From the NCBI RefSeq assembly GCF_000430645.1, contig NZ_AUMK01000018.1, positions 33,585-97,584 on the forward strand: a DNA stretch of 64,000 nucleotides, given 5' to 3'. Each line of letters begins with the position of its first letter. Position 1 is the stretch's first letter. Below the pieces are notes generated by a model. The model saw nothing but the letters and a program-made list of their open reading frames with translations. It was not told the DNA's origin and searched no databases. The position numbers and the translations under genes are program-made. This stretch comes from Aquimarina latercula DSM 2041. GTDB taxonomy: Bacteria > Bacteroidota > Bacteroidia > Flavobacteriales > Flavobacteriaceae. Shown here piece after piece: positions 54,600-62,937 of this stretch.

Positions 54600-56369
54600 A
54601 TGAACAAATTTGAAGCATTAGGCCTCGGTGAAGCCATTATTAAGGCGGTGAATGAAATGGGGTTTGAGACCCCAAGTGAAGTACAGGAAAAGGCTATCCC
54701 TATTTTGCTTAATGAAGAAACGGATATTGTTGCTCTTGCACAAACCGGAACAGGAAAAACCGCTGCATTTGGTTTTCCTTTAATAGAAAAAGTAGACATT
54801 GATAGTAGAATCACGCAAGGGTTAATACTATCTCCTACCCGTGAACTTTGTTTACAGATTACCAATGAATTAAAAAACTATTCTAAGTTTAGTAAAGGAT
54901 TGCGTACTGTAGCCATTTATGGTGGTGCAAGTATCCATGACCAAGCTAAAGAAATCAAACGTGGAGCTCAAATTATTGTAGCAACTCCAGGACGTATGCA
55001 GGATATGATCAATAGAAAGATGGTTGACATATCTAATATCGGTTATTGTGTTCTTGATGAAGCAGATGAAATGCTTAACATGGGATTCTATGAAGATATA
55101 ACTTCTATACTTTCTCACACACCAGAAGATAAAAGTACTTGGTTATTTTCTGCTACAATGCCAAAAGAAGTTTCTACAATTGCAAAACGTTTTATGCACA
55201 ATCCTATAGAAATTACTGTAGGACACAAAAACACAGGATCTAAGAATGTTTCTCACGAATATTATGTAGTGAGTTCTAGAGATCGTTATGCTGCTTTAAA
55301 ACGTCTAGCAGATGCAAACCCAGACATTTTTTCTGTAATATTTTGTCGTACCAAACGAGACACGCAAAAAGTTGCAGAAAAACTTATCGAGGATGGATAT
55401 AATGCAGCTGCCTTGCACGGAGATCTAAGTCAGAACCAACGAGATTTGGTGATGAAGAGTTTTAGAAATCGACAAATACAGATGTTAGTGGCCACCGATG
55501 TTGCTGCAAGAGGTATTGATGTAGATGATGTTACTCACGTGATTAATTATCAACTACCAGATGAGATAGAAACCTATACACATAGAAGCGGTAGAACAGG
55601 ACGTGCAGGAAAAAGTGGTGTATCTATGGTTATTGTTTCTAAGAGTGAACTTAGAAAGATTAAGTCTGTAGAACGAATCATCAAAAAGAAATTTGAAGAA
55701 AAAGAAATACCAAGTGGCGAAGAAATATGTCAAGTACAATTATTTCATTTAGCAAATGATATTGCCAAATCGGAAATTAATGACGAAATTGAAAGCTACT
55801 TACCATCGATTAATGAGGTATTAGAAGATTTTACTAAAGAAGAACTTATTAAAAAATTCTTCTCTGTAGAATTCTCTCGTTTTCATAATTATTATAAAAA
55901 CTCTAAAGATCTAAATGCATCCAGAGATAGCGGTGGAGATGGATCTAGAGGAAGAGACGGAAGCACGCGTTATTTTATTAACGTAGGTGAAAAAGATGGA
56001 TTTGATTGGATGACCCTAAAAGATTTCTTAAAAGAAAACTTAGGATTAGGAAGAGATGGAGTTAGTCGTGTTGATGTTAAGGAAAGTTTTTCATTCTTTA
56101 ATACAGACTCTGAACACCAAGATGCAATTCTTGCAGTTTTCGAAGATTTTAGAATAGAAGGTAGAAAAGTTAACGTTGAGATCTCTAAAGATTCTGGTCG
56201 AAGCCGAGGCGGTAGACGAAGAAGAGATAATAACGGCGGTGGCGGTTTTAAAGGAAAGAGAAGAAGTGATGGTTTTAAACCAAAAGGAAGAAACCGTCGT
56301 GATAATGATGGTGGTGACCGCGGAGGTAATGGAAGAAGAGACCGAAGAAAACGTAGTGATCGTAGATAA
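54600..56369 (+). CDS. DEAD-box ATP-dependent RNA helicase with RGG-rich tail
   Basis: I chose the ATG at 54600 (589 residues) because the TTG at 54579 overlaps the -7 element. The Q motif (FETPSEVQ), Walker A AQTGTGKT (47-54), DEADEML, SAT, and HRSGRTGRAG are complete. A DbpA/CsdA-type RNA-binding domain (residues ~460-540, YFINVGEKDGFDWM) is followed by a basic Arg/Gly-rich disordered tail. It likely remodels rRNA or mRNA, with CsdA as the nearest known relative. Confidence 0.95.
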   Translation: MNKFEALGLGEAIIKAVNEMGFETPSEVQEKAIPILLNEETDIVALAQTGTGKTAAFGFPLIEKVDIDSRITQGLILSPTRELCLQITNELKNYSKFSKGLRTVAIYGGASIHDQAKEIKRGAQIIVATPGRMQDMINRKMVDISNIGYCVLDEADEMLNMGFYEDITSILSHTPEDKSTWLFSATMPKEVSTIAKRFMHNPIEITVGHKNTGSKNVSHEYYVVSSRDRYAALKRLADANPDIFSVIFCRTKRDTQKVAEKLIEDGYNAAALHGDLSQNQRDLVMKSFRNRQIQMLVATDVAARGIDVDDVTHVINYQLPDEIETYTHRSGRTGRAGKSGVSMVIVSKSELRKIKSVERIIKKKFEEKEIPSGEEICQVQLFHLANDIAKSEINDEIESYLPSINEVLEDFTKEELIKKFFSVEFSRFHNYYKNSKDLNASRDSGGDGSRGRDGSTRYFINVGEKDGFDWMTLKDFLKENLGLGRDGVSRVDVKESFSFFNTDSEHQDAILAVFEDFRIEGRKVNVEISKDSGRSRGGRRRRDNNGGGGFKGKRRSDGFKPKGRNRRDNDGGDRGGNGRRDRRKRSDRR

Positions 56370-56486
56370 TTTTTCTATGAATTAACTAAATTATATGATT
56401 TTTGGTCCGATTTTTATGTTATGTTCGTATAGATTGGTCGTCATATATAGTAGTTAACGATATAGAATAATTATAAAAATAAGCTT

Positions 56487-57251
56487 TTGAAAAGATTTTT
56501 AATATACATATTACTTATTGTAGGCATCAGTATTAATGCCCAAGAAACTGATTCACAAACAGTATCGGGAAAAGTACTGAATGCCTCTACTGATAGTAAA
56601 TTACAGAGTGTTCACGTAGTAAACCTAAGTCAGGTTATAGGTACCATTACTAACAAAGAAGGTGATTTTGAGATTAAAGCTAAAGTTAATGACACCCTAT
56701 ATTTTACATACATTGGATATAAACCTCTTAGAGTTCGAGTTACTAATGACTGGAAAAAATTTGGTGATGTAAAAATCAAAATGACTGAACTTGGTATCGC
56801 TCTTGAAGAAGTTGTCGTTGCAGATGTACAACTTACTGGATACTTAGAAATTGATGCGAAAAAAATCCCTGTATATAATAATTACAGATATAGCATTTCT
56901 GGTTTAAACTCTGGATATGAGGGAGGTAGCAGACAACCTGGAGCTGTTAATAAAGTGTTAGGTGCTATTTTTAATCCCGCAGACTTTCTCTATAACATTT
57001 TTAGTAAACGGTCTAATGAACTGCGTAAGCTAAGAAAGATGAAGAAAGATGATGAAATAAGGAACCTACTGGAAACAAAATTCGATAGAGCTACACTTAT
57101 GGCATTGCTCCAAGTAGAACGTATTGACATTGATGAAATATTACGTAATTGTAACTATTCTGCTGATTTCATAAAGTTTGCTAATGACTTACAAATTCTT
57201 GATGCAATCAGTGAATGCTATGAAGAGTATAAAGTTCTAGATAGAAAATAA
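56487..57251 (+). CDS. Exported protein with carboxypeptidase-regulatory-like (CarboxypepD_reg) domain
   Basis: Translation starts at a TTG (56487); no ATG fits, and the signal peptide (FLIYILLIVGISINAQ) begins there. Residues 25-110 are the CarboxypepD_reg-like beta-sandwich (VSGKVLNASTDSKLQSVHVVN, GDFEIKAKVNDTLYFTYIGY) common in SusC-like and surface proteins. The C-terminal helical part is unknown. It is a single gene. Confidence 0.85.
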   Translation: MKRFLIYILLIVGISINAQETDSQTVSGKVLNASTDSKLQSVHVVNLSQVIGTITNKEGDFEIKAKVNDTLYFTYIGYKPLRVRVTNDWKKFGDVKIKMTELGIALEEVVVADVQLTGYLEIDAKKIPVYNNYRYSISGLNSGYEGGSRQPGAVNKVLGAIFNPADFLYNIFSKRSNELRKLRKMKKDDEIRNLLETKFDRATLMALLQVERIDIDEILRNCNYSADFIKFANDLQILDAISECYEEYKVLDRK

Positions 57252-57263
57252 TAATACATTATC

Positions 57264-57629
57264 TTATCGAAGGGAATGTAATGATATTCGATTCCCTTCC
57301 GAATCTATAAAATAAGCCATGTACCCATGTTCTTCTGATATTTGTGTTTTCTTAGATAATACTTTTCCTCCAGCATCCTCTACTCTACTTATTTCATTAG
57401 CTACATCACTACAAGAAAAATAGATCATAACTCCGTCTTCACTAGGTTTATAATGATCTCCCGCAAGTATTAATGATCCTGTAACTTCACCCGTTACATT
57501 TTTATTAGGAAACCAACCCATTTGTAACCCTTCTACTTTGTGGATAGCTATTTCTATTTCAAAAACTTTTTCATAAAAGGATTTAGCACGATCCATATCT
57601 ATAACCGGAATTTCAAACCATGTAACCAT
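57264..57629 (-). CDS. VOC (glyoxalase/bleomycin resistance-like) family protein
   Basis: The 121-residue protein is a single VOC module: WFEIPVIDMDRAKSFYEKVF at the start, the middle LILAGDHYKPSEDGVMIYF and the end GYMAYFIDSEGNRISLHS. Members bind a metal and act as glyoxalases, dioxygenases or resistance proteins; no substrate can be assigned. It is a single gene convergent with the carboxypeptidase-like gene, 12 bases away. Confidence 0.9.
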   Translation of the reverse strand: MVTWFEIPVIDMDRAKSFYEKVFEIEIAIHKVEGLQMGWFPNKNVTGEVTGSLILAGDHYKPSEDGVMIYFSCSDVANEISRVEDAGGKVLSKKTQISEEHGYMAYFIDSEGNRISLHSLR

Positions 57630-57769
57630 AATTATTGATCTAAAAATTAAGTCTTTAAATTACAAATTAGATTTAAAAACCAATAACTGTTTTATAAAAA
57701 AATAATTATCTGTTAACCTTTCTAATTTTTTAATACTAATGGATGTAACTTTTAAATAACATACATACC

Positions 57770-58462
57770 ATGAAAAAATTGAAAATAGTTTGTCTATGCT
57801 TAACTTCTTTATTCTTATTTAGCTGTTCTAATGAAGACGATATAACATTTGTAGATGAAATATCTCTTTTAGAAAAAAGCAATACTATAAACTGGGTAGG
57901 AACCTGGAACTCCACTTATGGAGAATTAAGACTTGTAGAAAAAGGACAATTAATATATGGAGATTATACAGATATTGGCGTCATTTATGGATATAGACAT
58001 TATATAAATGGTAAAGAATATTTTGAAGGAACTTTTGACAATTACAGGATGAATAGAAAAGGGATAATTCGTTTTGAAATGAATAACTCTAATTTTAATA
58101 ATTCTTTCTCTGGTAAATGGACTTGGGGTAACACACCAAATTGGTATAATTGGAATGGCACTAAAACATCAAAAAAAGAACCTATTCTTCAAAGTTTTTA
58201 CAATGTAAAGGGTCGTGTTTTTAATAATAGTACTTTTCAAACTATTCAAGAACCTATATCAATTGAAGTTTTTAAAAACGGAATTAGACACTTTACAACT
58301 ACATCCGAGAACGGATCTTATTCTCTGCAATTACCAAGAGGTAACTGGGAATTAAAAGTATCAAATGTTGCATATCAGCATTTTTCAAGAAACATTGAAG
58401 TAAAAGAGAATTATGACTACAACAATTATTTTACACAAAACATATACTTAACCAAAAGGTAA
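57770..58462 (+). CDS. Lipoprotein with C-terminal carboxypeptidase-regulatory-like domain
   Basis: The 230-residue product has a lipoprotein signal (VCLCLTSLFLFSC, lipobox Cys19). The middle part, with WVGTWNSTYGELRLVEKGQ, GDYTDIGVIYG and FSGKWTWG, looks like a beta-barrel (lipocalin-like or avidin-like). The C-terminal 80 residues fit a CarboxypepD_reg beta sandwich (VKGRVFNNSTFQTIQEPISIEV). No catalytic residue set is seen. A terminator follows. Confidence 0.75.
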   Translation: MKKLKIVCLCLTSLFLFSCSNEDDITFVDEISLLEKSNTINWVGTWNSTYGELRLVEKGQLIYGDYTDIGVIYGYRHYINGKEYFEGTFDNYRMNRKGIIRFEMNNSNFNNSFSGKWTWGNTPNWYNWNGTKTSKKEPILQSFYNVKGRVFNNSTFQTIQEPISIEVFKNGIRHFTTTSENGSYSLQLPRGNWELKVSNVAYQHFSRNIEVKENYDYNNYFTQNIYLTKR

Positions 58463-58479
58463 ATCTTATGATTTTAGAG

Positions 58480-58522
58480 GTATATCCAAGGCTTATTTAA
58501 TCTCTTTGGATATACTTTTCTT
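58480..58522 (+). terminator. Terminator after the lipoprotein gene
   Basis: A perfect 10-bp stem GTATATCCAA / TTGGATATAC with a 16-nt loop and a T-rich end lies 17 bases after the stop. Confidence 0.72.
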
Positions 58523-58539
58523 CTATGTTTTAAATAGAA

Positions 58540-58683
58540 TTAAGAAGTACTTGTTCTTTTTTGAAAAATATCGTGTACTACTTCGGATGTATAATTAATT
58601 GTAGTTTTATTAGGTTTAATTCCTGTTTTCACTTGTTTAAAAAGTGACTTAATCTTGTTGGTAGGCGACTGTTTTTTGCTCAT
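58540..58683 (-). CDS. Small basic ORF of 47 residues
   Basis: The frame starts with ATG at 58683 and reads MSKKQSPTNKIKSLFKQVK, then a Thr/Asn-rich middle (KPNKTTINYTSEVVHD) and a basic end. It has no signal peptide or membrane helix. It stands alone between a terminator and the TrmH region. No homologue is recognised; composition and length fit a small basic cytosolic peptide, or it may be spurious. Confidence 0.35.
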   Translation of the reverse strand: MSKKQSPTNKIKSLFKQVKTGIKPNKTTINYTSEVVHDIFQKRTSTS

Positions 58684-58882
58684 GACAAACATGTTTTTAG
58701 GGAGTTAAAACGATTAGTCCTTATCAAATATAGCGAATTAATTAATAAAACCTCTGATTTAAGCACATTAACCTTTTACGTGTAAACCTTTATTTATAAG
58801 TTACTTACAAAAAATAAAAGCAGTATTTATCTAGAATTTGTAACTTATTAAAAATAATTCGTAATGAGTTATTTAGTATCTG

Positions 58883-59542
58883 TTAGGTATTCTCCTTTCT
58901 GTATCTAGCAATAATTTTCTCGTGGCTTTTGATTACTTTTTTAGCCCAATCCAATCTTTTTTCTAATTTTTCTTCTTCTGACAACTTCCAATCGATCTTA
59001 GAGTTCCTTAATAAAGATGTTACCTGCTGCAAAATAATAGCAGCTGAAACCGAAATATTAAGGCTTTCTGTAAAACCAACCATAGGTATGTGTAATTTCA
59101 CATCGGCTTCATCTAAGATCATATCACTTAATCCCTCTTGTTCCTGCCCAAAGAAAAATGCAGAAGGCTTATTAATATCGAAATCTTTTAACTCTATCGA
59201 ATTATCATGTGGTGTAGTAGCTACTATTTGATATCCCTTATTTTTTAACTCAGCAATACAAGCTTTAGAAGTAGTATATCTATTTATATCTACCCACTTT
59301 TGGGCTCCCATTGCAATCTCTCTATCAATACGTTTAGCATTTATTTCTTCTATCACGTGTACATTCTGAATTCCAAAAACATCACAACTCCTAATTACTG
59401 CACTCGTATTGTGTAATTGATATACATCTTCTACCGCAACCGTAAAATAATTAGTACGTTCCTCAATTACCTTTTTATAAAGGCCTTGTCGTCTGGGCGT
59501 AAGAAAAGATTCTAAATACGCTAATAGTTTATGATCTACCAT
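58883..59542 (-). CDS. trmH: tRNA/rRNA 2-O-ribose methyltransferase, TrmH/SpoU family
   Basis: The 219-residue SPOUT enzyme shows the three SpoU motifs: NTSAVIRSCDVFGIQNVHVIE, FFFGQEQEGLSDMIL and ESLNISVSAAIILQQ. The N-terminal and C-terminal extensions match TrmH (tRNA Gm18). It methylates the ribose of a tRNA or rRNA base using SAM. It is a single gene. Confidence 0.9.
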   Translation of the reverse strand: MVDHKLLAYLESFLTPRRQGLYKKVIEERTNYFTVAVEDVYQLHNTSAVIRSCDVFGIQNVHVIEEINAKRIDREIAMGAQKWVDINRYTTSKACIAELKNKGYQIVATTPHDNSIELKDFDINKPSAFFFGQEQEGLSDMILDEADVKLHIPMVGFTESLNISVSAAIILQQVTSLLRNSKIDWKLSEEEKLEKRLDWAKKVIKSHEKIIARYRKENT

Positions 59543-59926
59543 AGACTGCTAAAATAGGAAACATTGATAATTTAGAGATAAAAAAATTGATCCTGCTTTA
59601 TTCATTACAAAGATTATTCTGGAAATAAAAGCAAAGAGAAGGTAATAGAAAGACTATTAATAAGGGAGACCTCTCTAATGTCACCCAAACATAAGAGAGG
59701 CCATACCAAAATAATATCAAAAATTTTGTAAAATGTTGCTTAACGTTTTTATTCCCATCGTCATATAAAAATAAAAAACACAATATTTTGAAATTAAATT
59801 AGCTCCCATTAACAAATCACATTGTTCTTTCTCATATTTCTTTTTAAAATAAAACTTATCAAATCATTTCAATATTTATGCCTAACTATACTCTTAATGA
59901 TTAAAAAGATCAAAAAATATCGTTTA
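59543..59926. other. Intergenic stretch of 384 bases with a long hairpin
   Basis: This gap holds no gene that I support. Its one notable element is a 12-bp inverted repeat with one mismatch at 59670-59700. A minus-strand frame of 61 codons (59598-59783) overlaps that hairpin and looks spurious. The remainder is AT-rich sequence with no clear terminator or promoter. Confidence 0.5.
59670..59700. repeat. Hairpin CCTCTCTAATGT-N7-ACATAAGAGAGG
   Basis: A 12-bp stem with one mismatch and a 7-nt loop sits alone in an intergenic gap, with no T-run on either strand. It could be a REP-like element, an mRNA-end stabiliser or a regulatory RNA stem. Confidence 0.5.
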
Positions 59927-61900
59927 TCATTCTAATAGAATAAATTCACTTCTTCTATTTTCCTGATGTTGTTGTTCATTACAGTTAGTATTATTGTCAC
60001 ATTTATTTACTAATGAAGACTCTCCATATCCTCTACCAGTGAGTCTGGATCTATCTATCCCTCCTTTTTCTACTATATATTTAATTGTGCTTTTTGCTCT
60101 ACGTTCACTCAAAGCCAAATTATAATTATCTGGGGCACGACTATCTGTATGAGAACGAACATCAATTTTTATAGTAGGATATTCTTTCATCGCAGCTATT
60201 ATCTTTTGCAATTCTATTTCGGCGTCAGGCCTAATAAAAGATTTATCTAGATCAAAGTAAATAATTTGAAGATCTAATACTTTTGCCAAATCATCACCTG
60301 GTAGCACCTCTTTATTACTAAAACCTCCTTTTGATAATTGTAATGGTACCTGATGAGTATACTCTAAAGCTGTATTGGTCAATAGCATTTCTTCTGATGG
60401 ATTATACCCATCTTTAAGCGCTCTAATGATGTAGGATTTCTCACATTCTACTTCAAAAGTATAAACTCCATTATTATCACTTGTTGTTTTATTGATTTCG
60501 TTACCATCACCATCCAATAAGATCACATCAGAATTGGTTAATATTTCACCAGTAGGATCCTCTGTTACTACTCCAGAAACATATTGTCTACAGGTAGTTA
60601 TTAATTCATCTATTTGTTTAAAACTGTAAATATCATCATTTCCTTTACCTCCTTGTCTATTACTAGAAAAATAACCTATTTTAGTTTCTTCATTTAATAC
60701 AAAACTAAAATCGTCTTCCGAACTATTTACAGGTCTTCCTATATTGTATGGTATAGAAAAAGTACCTTCTTCTGGAACTGTAACGAATATATCCAATCCA
60801 CCTAACCCAACGTGTCCATCGCTCGCAAAATAAAGTCTTCCAGAATCACTTACATATGGAAAAGTTTCTCTTCCCTCTGTATTTATTTTATCTCCAAGAT
60901 TGATAGGCTCACCAAACGTACCATCCTCAAATACTTCTACTTTATACAAATCCGACAACCCTCTAGTGCCAGGCATATCACTGGCAAAATATAGATATTT
61001 ACCATCTGCGGTTAATGCTGGGTGAGCTACTGAATACTCTTCGCTATTAAATGGCAACTCTTCTATATCAACCCACTTACTACCTTCTAACTTTGCTCGA
61101 TACAATTTTAAAAGAATAGTTCCACTCGCATCAGATTTAAGTTTCTTTTTTGTGAAATTATTTCGTGTAAAGTACACTGTTGTGCCATCTGAACTAAAAG
61201 AGGTAGAGGATTCATGAAACTTAGTATTTATCTTACCCTTCAACTTTTTAGCTGGTCCTAGCACATTTTTTTGTGTTCCAATATCAGATTTATAAAGATC
61301 TAAAAATGGCATTTCATTCCATTCGTGAATAACCTTTGACATAGAACTATAGTTTCCTCTTGAAGAGGCAAAAACAAGATTTCCAAGGTTATCGAAACTA
61401 GGCGCGTAGTCTGAAAAAGCGGAATTAATATTTATTCTTTTTAGCGTAAATTTTCCAGATTGCATTTCAATAAATCTAAGATAGTCACGAGTACTTACGA
61501 AATATACTGCTCGCTGATCCGTATTGGTTATGTTATAAAACATTTCCATGATCTTATCCGCTTCATCATACTTTTTTATACTTTTCAAACTTTGTGAATA
61601 TCTAAATAGGTATTCTGTATCTATATCATCAGGATATTCATTCACCAATTTTTCATACCATATAACAGATTTTTCTAATTGTCCATTAAAGTAATAAGAG
61701 TCTCCTAGTTTTTTGAATAAATCAGCAGAAGAATATCCTTTCTCTGCAACATTCAAATAAATTTTACGAGCATCTACAAACGCGTATCTCTTAAAGTTTT
61801 CATCCGCCCTTAAGAGCTGCTTTTCTTGTGAAATCAAAGCACATGAAAACATAAAAATTAAAAATGTAGAAATTATATATTTCATAAAGTTCCTAATCAT
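59927..61900 (-). CDS. OmpA-family outer membrane protein with PD40 repeats
   Basis: The 657-residue product has a signal peptide (IISTFLIFMFSCALIS). The N-terminal 140 residues contain TPR-like helices, the middle has PD40/WD40-like beta-propeller repeats (YAPSFDNLGNLVFASSR, PALTADGKYLYFASDMPG, FPYVSDSGRLYFASDGHVG), then a CarboxypepD_reg domain near residue 470, and a C-terminal OmpA domain (HTDSRAPDNYNLALSERRA) that binds peptidoglycan. Such proteins accompany SprF/PorP proteins and adhesins in Flavobacteriia. The ATG at 61900 is 5 bases after the porP-like stop; the ATG at 61885 is an alternative. Confidence 0.92.
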   Translation of the reverse strand: MIRNFMKYIISTFLIFMFSCALISQEKQLLRADENFKRYAFVDARKIYLNVAEKGYSSADLFKKLGDSYYFNGQLEKSVIWYEKLVNEYPDDIDTEYLFRYSQSLKSIKKYDEADKIMEMFYNITNTDQRAVYFVSTRDYLRFIEMQSGKFTLKRININSAFSDYAPSFDNLGNLVFASSRGNYSSMSKVIHEWNEMPFLDLYKSDIGTQKNVLGPAKKLKGKINTKFHESSTSFSSDGTTVYFTRNNFTKKKLKSDASGTILLKLYRAKLEGSKWVDIEELPFNSEEYSVAHPALTADGKYLYFASDMPGTRGLSDLYKVEVFEDGTFGEPINLGDKINTEGRETFPYVSDSGRLYFASDGHVGLGGLDIFVTVPEEGTFSIPYNIGRPVNSSEDDFSFVLNEETKIGYFSSNRQGGKGNDDIYSFKQIDELITTCRQYVSGVVTEDPTGEILTNSDVILLDGDGNEINKTTSDNNGVYTFEVECEKSYIIRALKDGYNPSEEMLLTNTALEYTHQVPLQLSKGGFSNKEVLPGDDLAKVLDLQIIYFDLDKSFIRPDAEIELQKIIAAMKEYPTIKIDVRSHTDSRAPDNYNLALSERRAKSTIKYIVEKGGIDRSRLTGRGYGESSLVNKCDNNTNCNEQQHQENRRSEFILLE

Positions 61901-61905
61901 TTTTT

Positions 61906-62868
61906 CTAAAAGAATCTAGGAGTTAGCATTCTGTTATATTTTCTGAATAATTCAAAACGTAACATAACTTCATAACTTCCATCATTAAACTGTGTTCTAC
62001 CCAATTCTGTAGACTCCTTATCATATGCAAATCCGATCATTAAAGAATCTGATACCTGGAACCCAGCCATCGCACTAAATGCTGCACTCCATCTATATCC
62101 TACCCCAAGAGTAAGTTTATCATACAACAAGAAATTAGCTGATAAATCTACTTGTAGCGGGGCTCCAAAAACCAACTTACTTAAAATTGCTGGTTTAAAC
62201 TTTACAGTATCACTTAAATCAAAAACATGACCCGCTATTAAATAATAATTAATTCTTTCTTCTGCTATAAATGAGGAGTTTCCATTACTATCTATCTCGG
62301 CTTCTTCATCAAAATGATTTGTCTCTAATAAATTAGGGGCACTTAATCCTAAATAAAACTTATCAGTATGATAATAAACACCAACACCTACATTAGGACT
62401 AAACTTATTATCTATATTTCCATTATTAAAAAGAGGATCTCCAGTATCAAACTGTGACAATCGATCAAAATCCACATTTAATAAATGCCCCCCTGCCTTT
62501 ATTCCAAAACTTAATTTTCCAGTATCTGAAGTAGGAATCGTATAAGAAAAATCAATATCAAAATATGTTTCATCAGTGGGTCCGATCTCGTCATTTACAA
62601 TTGACAAGCCTAATCCAACTCTATTATTATCTCCTATGGGTGTATTTAGAGTTAATGTTTGAGTGCGTGGAGCTCCATCAAGTCCTACCCATTGACTACG
62701 ATGTAAACCCATTATACTCATAACCCCTCGACTACCTGCATAAGCAGGATTTACACTAATTGTGTTATACATGTACTGAGTATACTGAGCATCTTGTTGG
62801 GCCCAATTATTTTGTTGGAAGACGAAGCCTAAAAGAACTGTTACAATTAGTATATATTTTTTTCTCAT
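61906..62868 (-). CDS. PorP/SprF family type IX secretion outer membrane protein
   Basis: The 320-residue product has a signal peptide (LIVTVLLGFVFQQNNWAQ). The family pattern is QYTQYMYNTISVNPAYAGSRG at the start, then LHRSQWVGLDGAPRTQ, repeated beta-barrel strands, and a final strand ending in Phe (RMLTPRFF). SprF/PorP proteins help export or anchor a specific large adhesin encoded just upstream; the CHU_C protein here is the probable cargo. The OmpA gene follows after 5 bases. Confidence 0.95.
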   Translation of the reverse strand: MRKKYILIVTVLLGFVFQQNNWAQQDAQYTQYMYNTISVNPAYAGSRGVMSIMGLHRSQWVGLDGAPRTQTLTLNTPIGDNNRVGLGLSIVNDEIGPTDETYFDIDFSYTIPTSDTGKLSFGIKAGGHLLNVDFDRLSQFDTGDPLFNNGNIDNKFSPNVGVGVYYHTDKFYLGLSAPNLLETNHFDEEAEIDSNGNSSFIAEERINYYLIAGHVFDLSDTVKFKPAILSKLVFGAPLQVDLSANFLLYDKLTLGVGYRWSAAFSAMAGFQVSDSLMIGFAYDKESTELGRTQFNDGSYEVMLRFELFRKYNRMLTPRFF

Positions 62869-62937
62869 TAACTTTTATTTAAAAAATTCAAGTAAAACCC
62901 TTGCAGGTTTCCACTGTGAATATCTGTTATATTCACT

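Noticed and set aside
57270..57302. AAGGGAAT / ATTCCCTT hairpin near the end of the VOC gene
   Set aside because: It lies inside the coding sequence and can come from codon content; the evidence for a terminator is too weak.
59598..59783. Minus-strand frame of 61 codons
   Set aside because: It runs through an intergenic hairpin, has no signal or domain, and its start and length look random in AT-rich sequence.
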